A stretch of DNA of 64,000 bases, from the NCBI GenBank assembly GCA_033398695.1, contig CM065803.1, forward strand, positions 100,924,001 to 100,988,000. The letters are read 5' to 3'. Position numbers and translations under genes: made by a program. Position 1 is the first letter of the stretch, and each line of letters starts with the position of its first letter. The stretch is from Orobanche coerulescens. Taxonomy: Eukaryota > Streptophyta > Magnoliopsida > Lamiales > Orobanchaceae. This document shows positions 1-10,667 of this stretch, piece after piece. Under the pieces are notes generated by a model. That model was not told where the DNA came from. It worked only from the letters and a program-made list of their open reading frames with translations, and searched no databases.

Positions 1-849
1 GGTCGCTTCGATTCACATTTTTGGAAAGCACTTCACAGGGCTTTGGGAACCAAGTTGAACTTTAGCATGGCTTATCATCCTCAGACGGACGGTCAGTCCG
101 AAAGGACTATTCAGACAGTGGAAGACATGCTTAGAGCTTGTGCCTTGGATTGGTCAATTGATTGGGAAGTTCACTTGCCGTTGATTTAATTCACATATAA
201 CAATAGTTGACATGCTTCTATTAAGAAGGCACCATTTGAAGCTTTGTACGGGAGGAGATGCCGATCACCCCTGTGCTGGGATGATTCTTCGGACTTGATC
301 GGGACGGAACCGGAATTGATAGTTCAGACTCAAGAGAAGATAGCTCTGATTTGGGAAAGACTGTTGACTGCCCAGAGTCGACATAAGTCTTACGCCGATG
401 TGCGTCGTCGCCCGTTAGAGTTCGACATTGGGGACCACGTACTATTGAAGGTGTCCCCTACTCGAGGAATTTTCCGTTTTGGGAGGAAAGGTAAGCTAAG
501 TCCGAGATATATCGGACCATTTGAGATCCTCGAGAGAGTTGGGGATTTAGCATACAGGATGGCCTTACCGCCATCGCTGAGTCAAGTTCACAATGTGTTT
601 CACGTATCCCAATTGCAGAAGTATGTACCAGATCCCAGTCATATTATTGATTTCGATGAGATCTAGATAGCTAATGACAGCACCTTCGAAGAGTGACCAA
701 TCAAGATACTTGAGAGTCAGATCAAACAATTGAAGAATAAACCAATACCCTTGGTTAAAGTACAATGGTCACGACACGGAGTTGAAGAGGCCACTTGGGA
801 AACGGAGGACAATATGAAGACTAGGTATCCAGAGTTTTTTTCATCTTAA
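1..849 (+). pseudogene. E1: Ty3/gypsy integrase, C-terminal part, broken
   Basis: The reading frame is open from the window edge to the TAA at 847-849 apart from internal stops. It encodes the second half of a gypsy integrase: the GRFDSHFWK region after the second catalytic Asp, then the HPQTDGQSE and PFEALYGRRCRSP blocks, then the C-terminal domain with KLSPRYIGPFEIL and a chromodomain-like tail (VQWSRHGVEEATWE). This enzyme inserts the cDNA into the genome. Stops at 187 (TAA), 208 (TGA, from a Trp codon), 664 (TAG) and 694 (TGA) make it inactive. It is very similar to the E3 and E2 integrase ends. The final TAA overlaps a hairpin just before the PPT. The rest of gag-pol lies left of the window. 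The Tekay/Del-like chromovirus assignment is inferred from the tail and the long LTR. Confidence 0.93.
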
Positions 850-884
850 GTTTCGGGACGAAACTTCTTTTTAGGGAGAGAGGA
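848..884 (+). promoter_or_regulatory. E1: pre-PPT hairpin and polypurine tract
   Basis: AAGTTTCG (848-855) and CGAAACTT (859-866) form a perfect 8-bp stem with a GGA loop. The purine-rich tract TTAGGGAGAGAGGA follows directly up to the LTR start at 885. The PPT primes plus-strand DNA synthesis. The hairpin recurs at the same place in E2, E3, E5, L2, M and N. Confidence 0.85.
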
Positions 885-1035
885 TGTAATACCCGAGATT
901 TCTGATGTGTATTTAAACCTTGTGATATTGTATTTGTTGCATTTTGATCTGAGTAATATTCTCCGTATTTCATGATTCGGTGTTGTTGAGCGTATGATTG
1001 CATGAATGTGTTCTAAATTGTGATTTTTGCACATG

Positions 1036-1341
1036 TAGCGCACGCTATCGACTAGGCGTAGCGTAAGCTAAATTGGGTTTCGTAGCGCACGCTATGTATG
1101 AACCTTAGCGCACGCTATACGTAGTCAACATGATTAAGACAGGGTGGTAGGTGAGATCAGCCGCGGATCTTGGTCGGATCATGTCGGGATGAACCTGGAC
1201 GGCTTTTGGGAAAAGCCGAGTCAACGCTGTAGCGCACGCTACTGGTATGAGGATAGCGCACGCTAAATGTTGAGTATAGTGCGGTCAGTAAGCTTCGTAT
1301 GGCCGTTAGCGCGCGCTATGGATATGGACTAGCGCGCGCTA
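1036..1341. repeat. E1 U3 phased palindrome array
   Basis: Eight copies of the palindrome TAGCGCACGCTA and near variants start at 1036, 1059, 1083, 1106, 1230, 1254, 1307 and 1330. Steps inside groups are 23, 24, 23; 24; and 23 bp. They lie just upstream of the TATA box, where enhancer elements would be. Confidence 0.9.
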
Positions 1342-1352
1342 ATAACCATTTT

Positions 1353-1361
1353 CTATATATA
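1353..1361 (+). promoter_or_regulatory. E1 LTR TATA box
   Basis: CTATATATA lies 12 bp after the last U3 palindrome and is the only strong TATA in this LTR. It defines the probable U3/R boundary about 30 bp downstream. Confidence 0.7.
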
Positions 1362-2062
1362 GGACAACACCCTTTTTCATTTTTCAGACTTCTTCACTTC
1401 CCATATCCGAATTCTTAGACTTAGAGAGTTACTTCGTCCATCCTAAACCTCTCATATCATCATCCTAGCACGATTTTAAAGATTGTAGATCATTGGAGAT
1501 TGGTGTTCAAGCTTCCGGTGTTGGAATTCTTCAAGTTCCTCCTTGTTCTTCACTATTTTGAGGTAGGTGATTCTTCACCAACTGGAGTAGTATTCTTAAG
1601 GATGTTTTGGAACATGTTTTGAGATTATCTAGTCAGATAAATTCATACGTAGTCGAATATCATGTTAGAAGGATATTTTCGATGTTTCGGTACTTCTTCA
1701 TCGTATAGACCATTGAACCTTTTAGTGTTTGAACTCCTAAGCACATTCATGTAACTACAAAACCAATTATGGCCAACTTATGGAGAATATCAAGTTCTTA
1801 TGATTTTACATAATGGAATTATACGTTTTGGGACATAGAATGGATTGAACTTAGGATATTTTCTTGAAGATCAAGATGAATGATGGTGTTGTTATGATTA
1901 TACGTATCCTTGTATCTCGAAGTCGTTCAATCCGTAAAGATCATTCATAAACCGTATGAGCATGATATGCATGGAGATGACATGTATTAACACTGAAGAT
2001 TTCATGAGTTTCATCACCATTAGATCTAGTCTGCTTCCCAGTAGTGAACTGCCATGCACGGT

Positions 2063-2277
2063 TAGCGCATGCTAAGATATGTATATTAACGTGCGCTATC
2101 GGGCATAAGTTAACGTACGCTACGCTTAGTACGTAACGTACGTTATGTTATCAGGCGAGTCAGTCGGCTGATCAGAGAGGACTGTCAGTACATAGTTAGC
2201 GTACGCTAGACATCGTCATTTACGTACGCTAACGAGTAGGCTTAACGCACGTTACGTAGAATACGTAGCGTAAGCTA
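2063..2277. repeat. E1 second palindrome array, downstream of TATA
   Basis: Eight 12-mers start at 2063, 2087, 2111, 2134, then 2197, 2220, 2243 and 2266. These are two groups of four with steps of 24, 24, 23 and 23, 23, 23 bp. Variants include TAGCGCATGCTA, TAACGTACGTTA and TAGCGTAAGCTA. The array lies in the transcribed part of the LTR. Confidence 0.88.
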
Positions 2278-2465
2278 AGTAGTTCAGGCAGATTACATTT
2301 TAAAGAGCTTTCGGCCGTAGATCGGATTGATAGACATTCGTACGACATGAGATGATTTCTATATTATTTCTTTTGTTAAGGTTCGACCTTGCTACGTTTG
2401 ATCGAAGGAGGCGACCTTCGAGAGTGTTGAGATCATCAGAGTGATTAGTTCTTGCCATCTTTGAG

Positions 2466-2994
2466 GCAAGTATCGTAATTTGTTCATGTTGGTATTTTGA
2501 GCATGCATGTGGTTTATTCATGTTGTTGAACATGGGATTTATTTCATTGAATTATCATGATATTCGTTATCAAGTGTTTGTATGTTCATGTCGATGGACA
2601 TAATGATTTTAATTATATCTATGCATGAGTCGTGTTTGTGTATGTTGTGCGATCTATGCTGAGGGCCCTGGATCGGATGTCCACCTCGTGTTGGTCCTAC
2701 GGGATCATCTTGGGATCTATGCTGAGGGGCGCTGGATCATTGGACGGGTTTTTCCACCTCGTGTTGGTCCGACGGGATCATCTTGGGATCTATGCTGAGG
2801 GCGCTGGATCATTGGAATACCCATACTGTGTTAATGGAATCTTGTGGATTCGCATTGCTGGATTCCGATAGCGGAAGTCCGTGTTGTGTATTTTGTTATG
2901 CATTGTTGTTGCATATTCGATTTGTTTAATATGATACTTGTACTAGCATCGTTTTGCTAACCCCTTTGGGGTGGATATTTGTTTTGATGTTCAG
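2466..2994 (+). other. E1: putative leader intron in the LTR
   Basis: A donor-like GAG|GCAAGT is at 2466. The 3' end has a plant-type branch site CTAAC (2957-2961), CCCCTTTGGGG, a T-rich stretch and TTCAG|G with AG at 2993-2994. The same signals in the same order occur in E2, E3, E5, N, S, M and R. Splicing is inferred; no transcript evidence is available. Confidence 0.45.
2651..2815 (+). repeat. E1 LTR minisatellite, about 72-bp unit
   Basis: About 2.5 tandem copies of a unit beginning GATCTATGCTGAGGG and containing GCTGGATCATTGGACGG and CCACCTCGTGTTGGTC. Homologous units occur at the same LTR position in E3, N and R. The 79-aa ORF over it is a by-product of the repeat. Confidence 0.85.
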
Positions 2995-3200
2995 GTAGCC
3001 GAGGAGCGGAAAAACAGCCACAGTACCGACGTGACGACGAAGGGGCTCAGTGATGTTCATTGTGATTTGTCTTTTGAAACCGGTTTTGTATTTTGAACTT
3101 TATGGTACTGTTGTATTATATTTATTCTAATTAGCCTTGTAAATCCTTACTAAAAGGGTTTACGGCGCTGTAATTATTCCGAATATCTCGGGGTGTTACA

Positions 3201-3702
3201 TAACATACGTAACATCGTTAACATAACGTACGTTAAATAATCCGTTGACTCACCTGTCCACATCCGTGCCGAAAGTTGCCGACCACGAGGCCCACTGTCG
3301 GCCACAGCCTGGATAATGTCTGATTCCCCTCATAGTATATGTAATGCATGATACATAACGTACGTTATGCTTACCAACTTAACGTACGTATCCTCCTCAG
3401 CTTAACGTACGTAATGGCTTCTGCACTTAGCCAATACAACTACTCCTGCCTGTTCGTCTCAACATACTGAATACGCTTACACATCCCAATAACATTCCCA
3501 TATGATATACCCGATATCAAAATCAAAACAACCTGATACATGATATCCTCAAATATAACTGTCGACCAATCACATCAATTATACAAATACAAATGTCTCC
3601 GTTCTCAATTCATTTTATCCATACTGTATAGACACCATGCTATCCAGTATATCTCAGATAAAATAACGCGAAAAATTTATACTGAAAATCCAATATATTA
3701 CA
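3201..3702 (-). mobile_element. M: 3' LTR, truncated by E1
   Basis: This is the first 502 bp of the 3' LTR, read from 3702 downwards (TGTAATATATTGG...). It duplicates roughly 7975-8476. It contains TTAACGTACGTA-type palindromes at 3210-3420. The remainder lies left of E1, outside the window. Confidence 0.88.
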
Positions 3703-4093
3703 TACTACCCCCCTTAGAATAAGTTTCGTCCTCGAAACCTGCAATCCTGTCACAAACAACAGTTCAACCGAAATTTCCAAACTCATCACAAAAGCAATCA
3801 ATCGTCGCCACAAGCGAATAACCAAAACAATATACTTACAGGTGCGTGAAGCTGATGATCTCCCACGATACTAGCATACGACTCCCATGCGAAGTCTCAA
3901 CACAATACCAACATACACCAATATCGCAATTATAGAAATTTTGAAAATATCTCAAAAATTTTAGAACCTCCAAAAATCGGTTTAACTCAAAAGTCAGAAA
4001 AATCATTTTCAAAGACGCACTACTACCGTACTGGTAGAGCCACATAACACACATGCCCGGGTTTCACAAAACCCAAGCTCCGATACCATCTTC
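3703..4093 (-). other. M: internal region with PPT, hairpin and PBS
   Basis: Only 391 bp separate the LTRs. On the minus strand the PBS TGGTATCGGAGC (plus 4077-4088) starts five bases after the LTR and is complementary to the tRNA-iMet 3' end with one mismatch. A block with GCTAGTATC and CACCTGTAAGTAT follows at about 3836-3890. The hairpin AGGTTTCG...CGAAACTT (3721-3740) and a G-rich PPT (3703-3717) complete it. There are no coding motifs. The body thus holds only signals for reverse transcription plus the GTAAGTAT block. Confidence 0.85.
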
Positions 4094-7000
4094 TGTAATA
4101 CCCCCAAAACCATCCGAGGATATTACAGCACCATGGGCCCCACGCCGGAACCCACCAGGCTAAAATCATTTTCGTAATCATTTCAAATACGCCAAAAAAG
4201 CCGATGATGGTAATATATTTCAAATACTCAAATAGTCTTCAAAAATGTATTTCCAAATATCGTCATAAAATACCATTTGAAAGTAAAAGGCCAAAAATGC
4301 CAAAATTCAACAGTTTCAAAATGTACGCTAAGCCACCACTTACACGTACCGACGAAAAATAGTTTGGGGAAAAGGGTTTTAAGAGATAAACCCCAATTTA
4401 CGAAATACCCAAAAGGCCATTTTAAAATACACACGAGTTGGTAAAAATACCGTAAAACCATTTTAAAATACACACGCAGCGAATATATACACAGTTCAAA
4501 ATATACATTTGCAGCGGAATAAAACAACCAGTCAAATACTTGATTCCCAAAATAATGCCATAGCTAGTATCACCCAGAAAGCTCATCTCTTCACGACTGC
4601 TACTAGCTTGATCTCCGAGTACCTAAAAATAAAGCCCACTATGGGGTCAGCCACGATACTCAATAATGATAACGATCACATCACATAAATAATTACATAC
4701 CAATGTAATTACAAAGTGAGAATACTACCAATGTAATCTTACCGTCATAACCTTACCGTCTCGTGATAATCCATATCAACCCAATACTTACCATAACCAA
4801 CATTTCTCATTCTCAAATGACGAAATGAACTCAACTACAACCATCTGTACTGTATTCAAACAATACCAAGGATTCTCAAAACATCATCATAACTCATAAG
4901 TGTGGAATAATCCATCCATGCCAAATCCTGTTCGTCGGATCGCACAATCAGATACCAATCCTAATAAGAACCAAATATACATAATACATCTGAAGGCCAT
5001 AGACAACAAGTCTAGAAACCTCGACACGAAGCCCAAACGCTCATATGATCAATAACCAGATCTACCAATACATCAACCGAGAATATCATCAACATGATAA
5101 CTCCAATACGACCAACCAAAGGTCAAAACACATCCGAGAATATCATCAACATGGTAAACTCCAAACAAGACCAACGAAGGATCAACAATAACCGAGAATA
5201 TCATCAACATGGTAAACTCCAAACACGATCAACAAATGATCAACAATAACCGATAATACCATCAACATGGTAAACTGCAAACAAGATCAAATGTAATGGA
5301 TCTCAAGGAAATAACCCCGAATGTTGAACATACCCCTCGGGCGTATGAACAACCAGTCGCTAACCGTCCAACATACCCAACCATAATGGAGGATGAACGA
5401 CCAATCAATATGGCTCAGAGATGGACGTCACAGTATGCCCTGGGTATCGATCGAATACATGTGTGGTCTTGTACCTAATCAGTCTCACGAAGTATGTCTC
5501 GTGTGCACAGCTCAGTATGAGGTCATGAACCCATCACATGACTATACGTGCCCGCCCTGAAAATCCTACACTTAAACAATCGGCACACAGATATGGCTCC
5601 AAATATGTCACGATTCAACATGACAATGAAACTCAAAGAATCACATATCCAATAAGGATAAAAAAGACTCACCAAAGTGAACGACGACAAACTGACAATG
5701 AAAAGTCGACACAACTAATCATTATCCAAAACAACAATCCTGGGATCATCATCAGCAATGAATGATCAACACGATCAACGATCTCAATACCAACAGTCCT
5801 GGGATCAACATCCATCAACAATCGATCAACACAACCATCGATACCAAACAATGGCCCTGAGATCAACATCCCTCAACGGACAGTCAATATGAATGTCATT
5901 ATACGAAACCTCAACATACAACTTATACAACAATTCAACAGAATAATTATCCACATAACTGAATAATACTTAAATTACCTCAAAGCCGAAGATAATATCC
6001 TTTCCATGAACAAACATCCCTGAATGAATACACAGTTATCCGAATAATCTCGAATGAGGTACAGTCCATTAATTTCAATATGATAAACTATCCTCGATAT
6101 CCGACATTCCATATCACATGCCGAAAATAACTCACCTTTCCGTCTTCACCAAACACATTTAAATCATACACATTATGATTTAATCCAAACCAAAGCACAA
6201 TATACAATCTATCATCCCGATAATTTACATTTATAATATCATTGCTATATGAATTATAAATGAAATTAAATCGAAATCATTCATTAATTATTATGAACTG
6301 ACCAAGTATAATTTGTCCCGATACTGATACGATAAAGCCGTTACCAATTCTATTGCCTTCGTCTATGATATCCTCAGCCTCGACCAAAAGCAATCTACGA
6401 ACTCTTCAACCTCAACCGCAACACAATGGTCATAATCAATGATGAATTATCACAACCTATTGCAATAATCGATTAACAACAAGTTCGATAACAATAAACA
6501 ATCGATATACCCAACCAACAAACTCAACGGTTCAACAATACCTCAATCAGATACAAAACCGAACAATAAAACTCAAAACAATTACGAACTCATATCCACA
6601 ATACAAGCTGAAATCCGATAATCATATCAATAATCAATTCAAATCAATAACAAGGGTCTAAACATTATCGATTCCAAATTCAATATTAAATAAGAATTAA
6701 CAAGGTTCCTCCTTATAAATTCATAGTTAAAACCAATTACCGATTATCATCATCAATCCGGACCATCCAATTAGTTCAACATTATAAATAATTATATTCC
6801 AAGGCTGTCAAATAATTCAATCATTCGAATTGAACACTTGTTCAGTACGTATGAACTTCCAAACTCAAATATGACTAATAATCTCATCAAACTCGTAATC
6901 ATATTCGTATTCCTATATGAATATTATACCAAAACACATACTTGGTTCTAGATATGAACATTCCATATTCATATCCAAAACACCAACACATTACACATAT

Positions 7001-8476
7001 TCATCATATCATGACATATAATTCAAGAGATCTTCAAGAACATGAATTAATCCATAATCATATTCAATTAACATCACTTTGTTCATAATCACCAAGACAA
7101 CATAATCCAATGTGTTATTTAACTTCCAAACTATCATCTTCTTCAACAAATACTTCACATAACATCATGAATCACAACAATACTACCATACCCATGTTTA
7201 TAACCAAAACCAAGAGCACCATGATTCCATAATCATGTTCATAACAACAACATAATCCAAGATATATATATACATACATATATATACACATATCATCATC
7301 TTCCTCAACTCAAACCCTATGAAACTTCAAGAATCATCACAACATTCCGATAATATATCAGTACACAGATTAATCATCAACAACAATCATCAAAACCCGA
7401 AAATAAAGAGAGGATAAACCAACATACCTCTTAAAGATGAACAACACAATCAACACCTCAAGAATCAACAACAACTTCATATCTCGAGCTCCAAATCCAT
7501 GCCCTCAAGCTCATAATCAAGTTAGAAGAGCCAAAATCCGTCTCTGAGGGTAGAATGGCGAAAAAATAAAGTGAAGTTCTTAAATATCGAAGTGACGGAC
7601 ATCTAACTTATATAAACTTCCAATCATTACGTACGTAACATGCAACCATTAACGTACGCAACAACTCTTTACGTCTGCTATATGACCTTGATAGCGTATG
7701 TAACGATAGTCCAGAGGCTACTGCCTCATTTCCATACCATGATTACGTACGTAAGGCCCATGCCATAGCGTACGTAATACAGTTGTTGACTTACTACAGT
7801 AACTCAGTTACGTACGTAATTTCCAACTGCTTACGTACCTAACAATCCATTAGCATATGTAATCACCTAAGAATAACATATGTTATTCTCAATCCAGAAG
7901 GTACTGCTCTTATCAACTGATACCATTACGTATGTAGCACAATAGGTATGACGTACGTAACCTTCATACTCTATTAACATACGTAACACGGTTAACATAA
8001 CGTATGTTAAATCATTCGTTGACTCACATGTCCACATCCACGTCAAAAGTTGCCGAACACAGGGCCCATTGTCGGCCACAGCCTGATCATGTCTGATCCC
8101 CCCTCATAGCGTACGTAATGCATGATACATAATGTACGTTATGCTTACCAACTTAACGTACGTAAGCTCCCTAGCTTAACGTACGTAATGGCTTCTGCAC
8201 TTAGCCAATACAGTTACTCATGCCTGTTCGTCTCAACATACTGAATATGCTTACACATCCCAATAACATTCCCATATGATATACCCGATATCAAAATCAA
8301 AACAACCTGATATACGATATCCTCAAATATAACTGCCGACCAATCACGTCAATTATACAAATATAACTGTCTCCGCTCTCAATTCATTTTATCCATACTA
8401 TATAGACACCATGTTATCCAGTATATCTCAGATAAACTAACGCGAAAAATTTAAACTAAAAATCTGGTATATTACA
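4094..8476 (-). mobile_element. M: 5' LTR, 4.4 kb
   Basis: Read on the minus strand it starts at 8476 (TGTAATATACCAG) and ends at 4094 (GGGGGTATTACA). Palindromes of the TTACGTACGTAA type fill 7627-8190, mostly in pairs 23 bp apart. TATA (TTTATATAAG) is at 7607-7616. A GAG|GTATGT donor-like site is at 7427-7430. The acceptor-like signal CTGACCCC...TTTTTAG|G has its AG at 4623-4624 and branch-like site at 4646-4650. The stretch 4700-7400 is AT-rich and has no coding motif. Parts match L2 (36200-38050), the N body (48180-48500) and S (59128-59320). Confidence 0.85.
7627..8190. repeat. M U3 phased palindrome array
   Basis: Many copies of TTACGTACGTAA and variants (TAGCGTACGTAA, TAACATATGTTA). 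Centre-to-centre steps of 23 bp recur, for example centres near 7632/7655, 7748/7771, 7813/7836, 7856/7879 and 7931/7954. The array lies upstream of the minus-strand TATA at 7607-7616. Confidence 0.87.
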
Positions 8477-8743
8477 CATAGTGTTTTTCATGTTTCTCAG
8501 TTGAGAAAGTACGTGCCGGATCCAAGTCATATTATCGATTATAGTGAGATTGACGTAGCCGAGGATGTTACCTTTCCGGAGAGACCGATGAAGATCCTTG
8601 AACTTCATGAGAAGCAGCTTCGGCACAAAACCATTCTGTTGGTTAAGGTGCAATGGTCAAGACATAGAGTCGAGGAAGCGACTTGGGAGACGGAAGAGAA
8701 GATGCAATCGGGATACTCGAATATTTTATTTCTTAAGTTTTGA
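8477..8743 (+). pseudogene. E2: gypsy integrase C-terminus
   Basis: The frame begins directly at the M insertion point (His-Ser-Val-Phe-His-Val-Ser-Gln) and runs to the TGA at 8741. It encodes the last about 88 residues of a gypsy integrase, with RKYVPDPSHIIDY and the tail VQWSRHRVEEATWETEE. This part is uninterrupted by stops, but everything upstream lies beyond M, outside the window. It is closely related to the E1 and E3 tails. Confidence 0.9.
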
Positions 8744-8771
8744 GACGAAACATCTTTTTAGAGGGGGAGAA
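8735..8771 (+). promoter_or_regulatory. E2: pre-PPT hairpin (imperfect) and PPT
   Basis: AAGTTTTG-AGA-CGAAACAT is a decayed version of the hairpin seen in the other gypsy elements. It is followed by the PPT TTTTTAGAGGGGGAGAA ending at the LTR start. Confidence 0.75.
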
Positions 8772-8937
8772 TGTAATACACGTACTTTATATGAATCATT
8801 GGATTTGACGTTATTTCACTTTTGTCGCTCCTGTAAGCACTTACTGAGATGTTGTTATTGTTGATTTTAGAGTTTCGTGCCTTTCGGCACATGTTCGTAT
8901 TGATTGGACCTTTCAGCGATGTTTTGAGAGAGGCAGA

Positions 8938-9410
8938 TAGCGTATGCTAGGCCTAAGATAACACATTCTATTTTTGTTGAATGGTGCAACCTAGCTTCGC
9001 ATGTAGCGCACGCTAATGTTCCGGGCCTGGCAGAGGCAGTAGCTGGGTTCTGCCCTCTGGACTAGCAGTTAGCGCACGCTAGGCATGAGCGAACGCATGC
9101 TATTCGTGTTGAGTAGCGCATGCTAGCATTGCCCGTAGTGTACGCTAATAGGCTGAATTGGCAGGGGCAGTGGAGTGATTCTGTTCTCTGGAGTAACAGT
9201 TAACACACGCCAGGCGTGATCTAGTAGCACGCGCTAGTGCCTCATGCAGCGCATGCTAGCGAGATGGGCAATGAGTTTGGAATTTTTGCATGGTAACAGT
9301 TAGCGCCCACTAAGAATGTGGTAGCACACGATAACATTGCAGGTCAGAAGCTACTGGACTACCGGGTGACCCAGTTAGCGCACGCTAACCTTGAGTTCTA
9401 GCGCGCGCTA
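8938..9410. repeat. E2 U3 phased palindrome array
   Basis: About a dozen TAGCGCACGCTA-like 12-mers. One clear tetrad has centres near 9075, 9096, 9119 and 9141 (steps 21, 23, 22). The last pair (starts 9376 and 9399) is 23 bp apart, just before TATA at 9422. Confidence 0.85.
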
Positions 9411-9970
9411 ATCAGACGCAGTATATAAGGGGGGTCAACCCTGTTCCTCGTCATTATTCATCTCTTTTCTTCATTTCCGATGAGAGAGCACGAGAGGGTG
9501 ATTCGGAGGCGATTTGGGGGCAACCTTTCATCATCCATCATCATATTTGGTCAAATAACAAGGAGTATACAACATCTAATCTATTCCTTCTCTCCGAATC
9601 AAGGTAAATTCCTTAGAACCCTAGTTTGGGGAATTTTTGGGGATTTTTCTTAGATCCAACCGATTTATCTATTTTGAAGCTTGAAATCCTTGGTATTATG
9701 ATGTATATACCCCGTACCCACATATTCCTTACGATTATATAGATGTTTTGGTATATTATTCGGATTACAGAGGGTTTGGATGATTTCCAACCTCTAAATA
9801 ATTATCCTTTGAGAATTGTAAATCATAGGTGGGTTTTGGGAGTTTCTCGTGTGAATAAAGTATGGATTATTAATAACCATATTACTTACGATATAGTTTA
9901 GGTTCCGGAAGTGCATTCTTAGACCTATCGAGCTTGTACAGTTTTCCTCCCGATTCTCGATGTCTCAAAG

Positions 9971-10293
9971 GCAAGTATATGTTTATGATTATACGTTCTA
10001 GACTTTGAAAGTGAGGTATATGAATTGAATTATTGTATATATTCACTCTGGGAGGGTCCAACGCGGCCTCAGCGGGTTCCGTTGTCATTGGTGCGGTTCT
10101 GTGGTTAATCACGTATGTATTGAAATGAGATGTCATGAGATTTAGTTATTACGGAATACTAGTCTTGAGTTTGATGAATAAATGATTACGTTTACTTTAT
10201 TCTCGAGAAGTATTGCATTTCATATTCGATATTCTTGTACTAGCTATTCGATGGCTAACCCCTTTTGGGGGAAATACCTTCCATGTATTTCAG
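9971..10293 (+). other. E2: putative leader intron in the LTR
   Basis: Donor-like AAG|GCAAGT at 9971; branch-like CTAAC at 10255-10259; CCCC/GGGG mini-hairpin; acceptor TGTATTTCAG|GATCC with AG at 10292-10293. Same order and spacing logic as in the other LTR families here. Confidence 0.42.
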
Positions 10294-10667
10294 GATCCAG
10301 GAGAGGGGAAAGGCGTGTACCGGGTCGGCACGAAGATGATGGACAAGAGTGATGTTGTGCCTTATTTCTATCTGTGTTTTGTACCTTGTTCTTCTCGGTA
10401 TCGTTGTATTCGGAATATTTTGAATACTCGAGTAACGTTTCAGATGTTCATGATGTTGCGGCCTGTGTTGCCCTGGACTTTAAATTCCTGGTGTATTGTA
10501 TCCTGTCAAATTGATTATTACATTGGTGTCTTCTTTATTGCCTTCTATTGGGATTATGTTTAGACCTTATCGGTCTAGATTTTTGGTTCTGCATAATTAT
10601 AGCCTTGTGGGCCCACGGAGGGGCTCACGGCGCTGTAATATGCCCTAAATAACTTGGGGGTGTTACA

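Larger units (their letters stand above)
885..3200 (+). mobile_element. E1: gypsy 3' LTR (2.3 kb)
   Basis: The LTR starts TGTAATACCCGAG and ends CTCGGGGTGTTACA, the TG...CA ends with inverted CTCGGG/CCCGAG expected of this group. The PPT lies just upstream. The right flank is the truncated LTR of element M, so E1 inserted into M; the left target copy is outside the window. Inside, in order: palindrome array (1036-1341), TATA (1353), GT donor-like site (1563), second palindrome array (2063-2277), GC donor-like site (2466), 72-73-bp minisatellite (2651-2815), branch/acceptor-like signal (2957-2994), and the terminal motif ACGGCGCTGTAAT (3162). ORFs inside it are repeat artefacts. Confidence 0.92.
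3201..8476 (-). mobile_element. M: large-LTR retrotransposon with a 391-bp body
   Basis: Minus-strand element consisting of a 5' LTR (4094-8476), a very short body with PBS and PPT (3703-4093) and a 3' LTR cut at 3201 by E1. The two LTR starts (8476 and 3702 going down) match closely over about 500 bp. No gag or pol reading frame exists, so it must have moved with proteins from another element. It resembles LARD/TRIM-type non-autonomous elements in having coding capacity removed, but keeps an unusually long LTR. The flank at 8477 resumes the E2 integrase frame, so M sits inside E2. Confidence 0.88.
8772..10667 (+). mobile_element. E2: gypsy 3' LTR (1.9 kb)
   Basis: Starts TGTAATACACG and ends CTTGGGGGTGTTACA. 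It contains a palindrome array (8938-9410), TATATAAG (9422-9429), an AAG|GTAAAT donor-like site (9604), an AAG|GCAAGT site (9971), the branch/acceptor signal CTAACCCCTTTTGGGG...TTTCAG|G (10255-10293) and the terminal motif ACGGCGCTGTAATATGCC (10629). A hairpin-rich GC stretch is absent. The 116-aa ORF at 10213-10563 has no retroelement motif and is chance. The right flank is the unknown coding fragment of K. Confidence 0.9.

Noticed and set aside
4228..4527. 99-aa minus-strand ORF in the M LTR
   Set aside because: Aromatic-rich low-complexity translation of AT-rich LTR DNA; the matching L2 region has no equivalent frame.
10213..10563. 116-aa ORF in the E2 LTR
   Set aside because: Lies across the branch/acceptor-like signal and U5; no homologous ORF in the sister LTR families.
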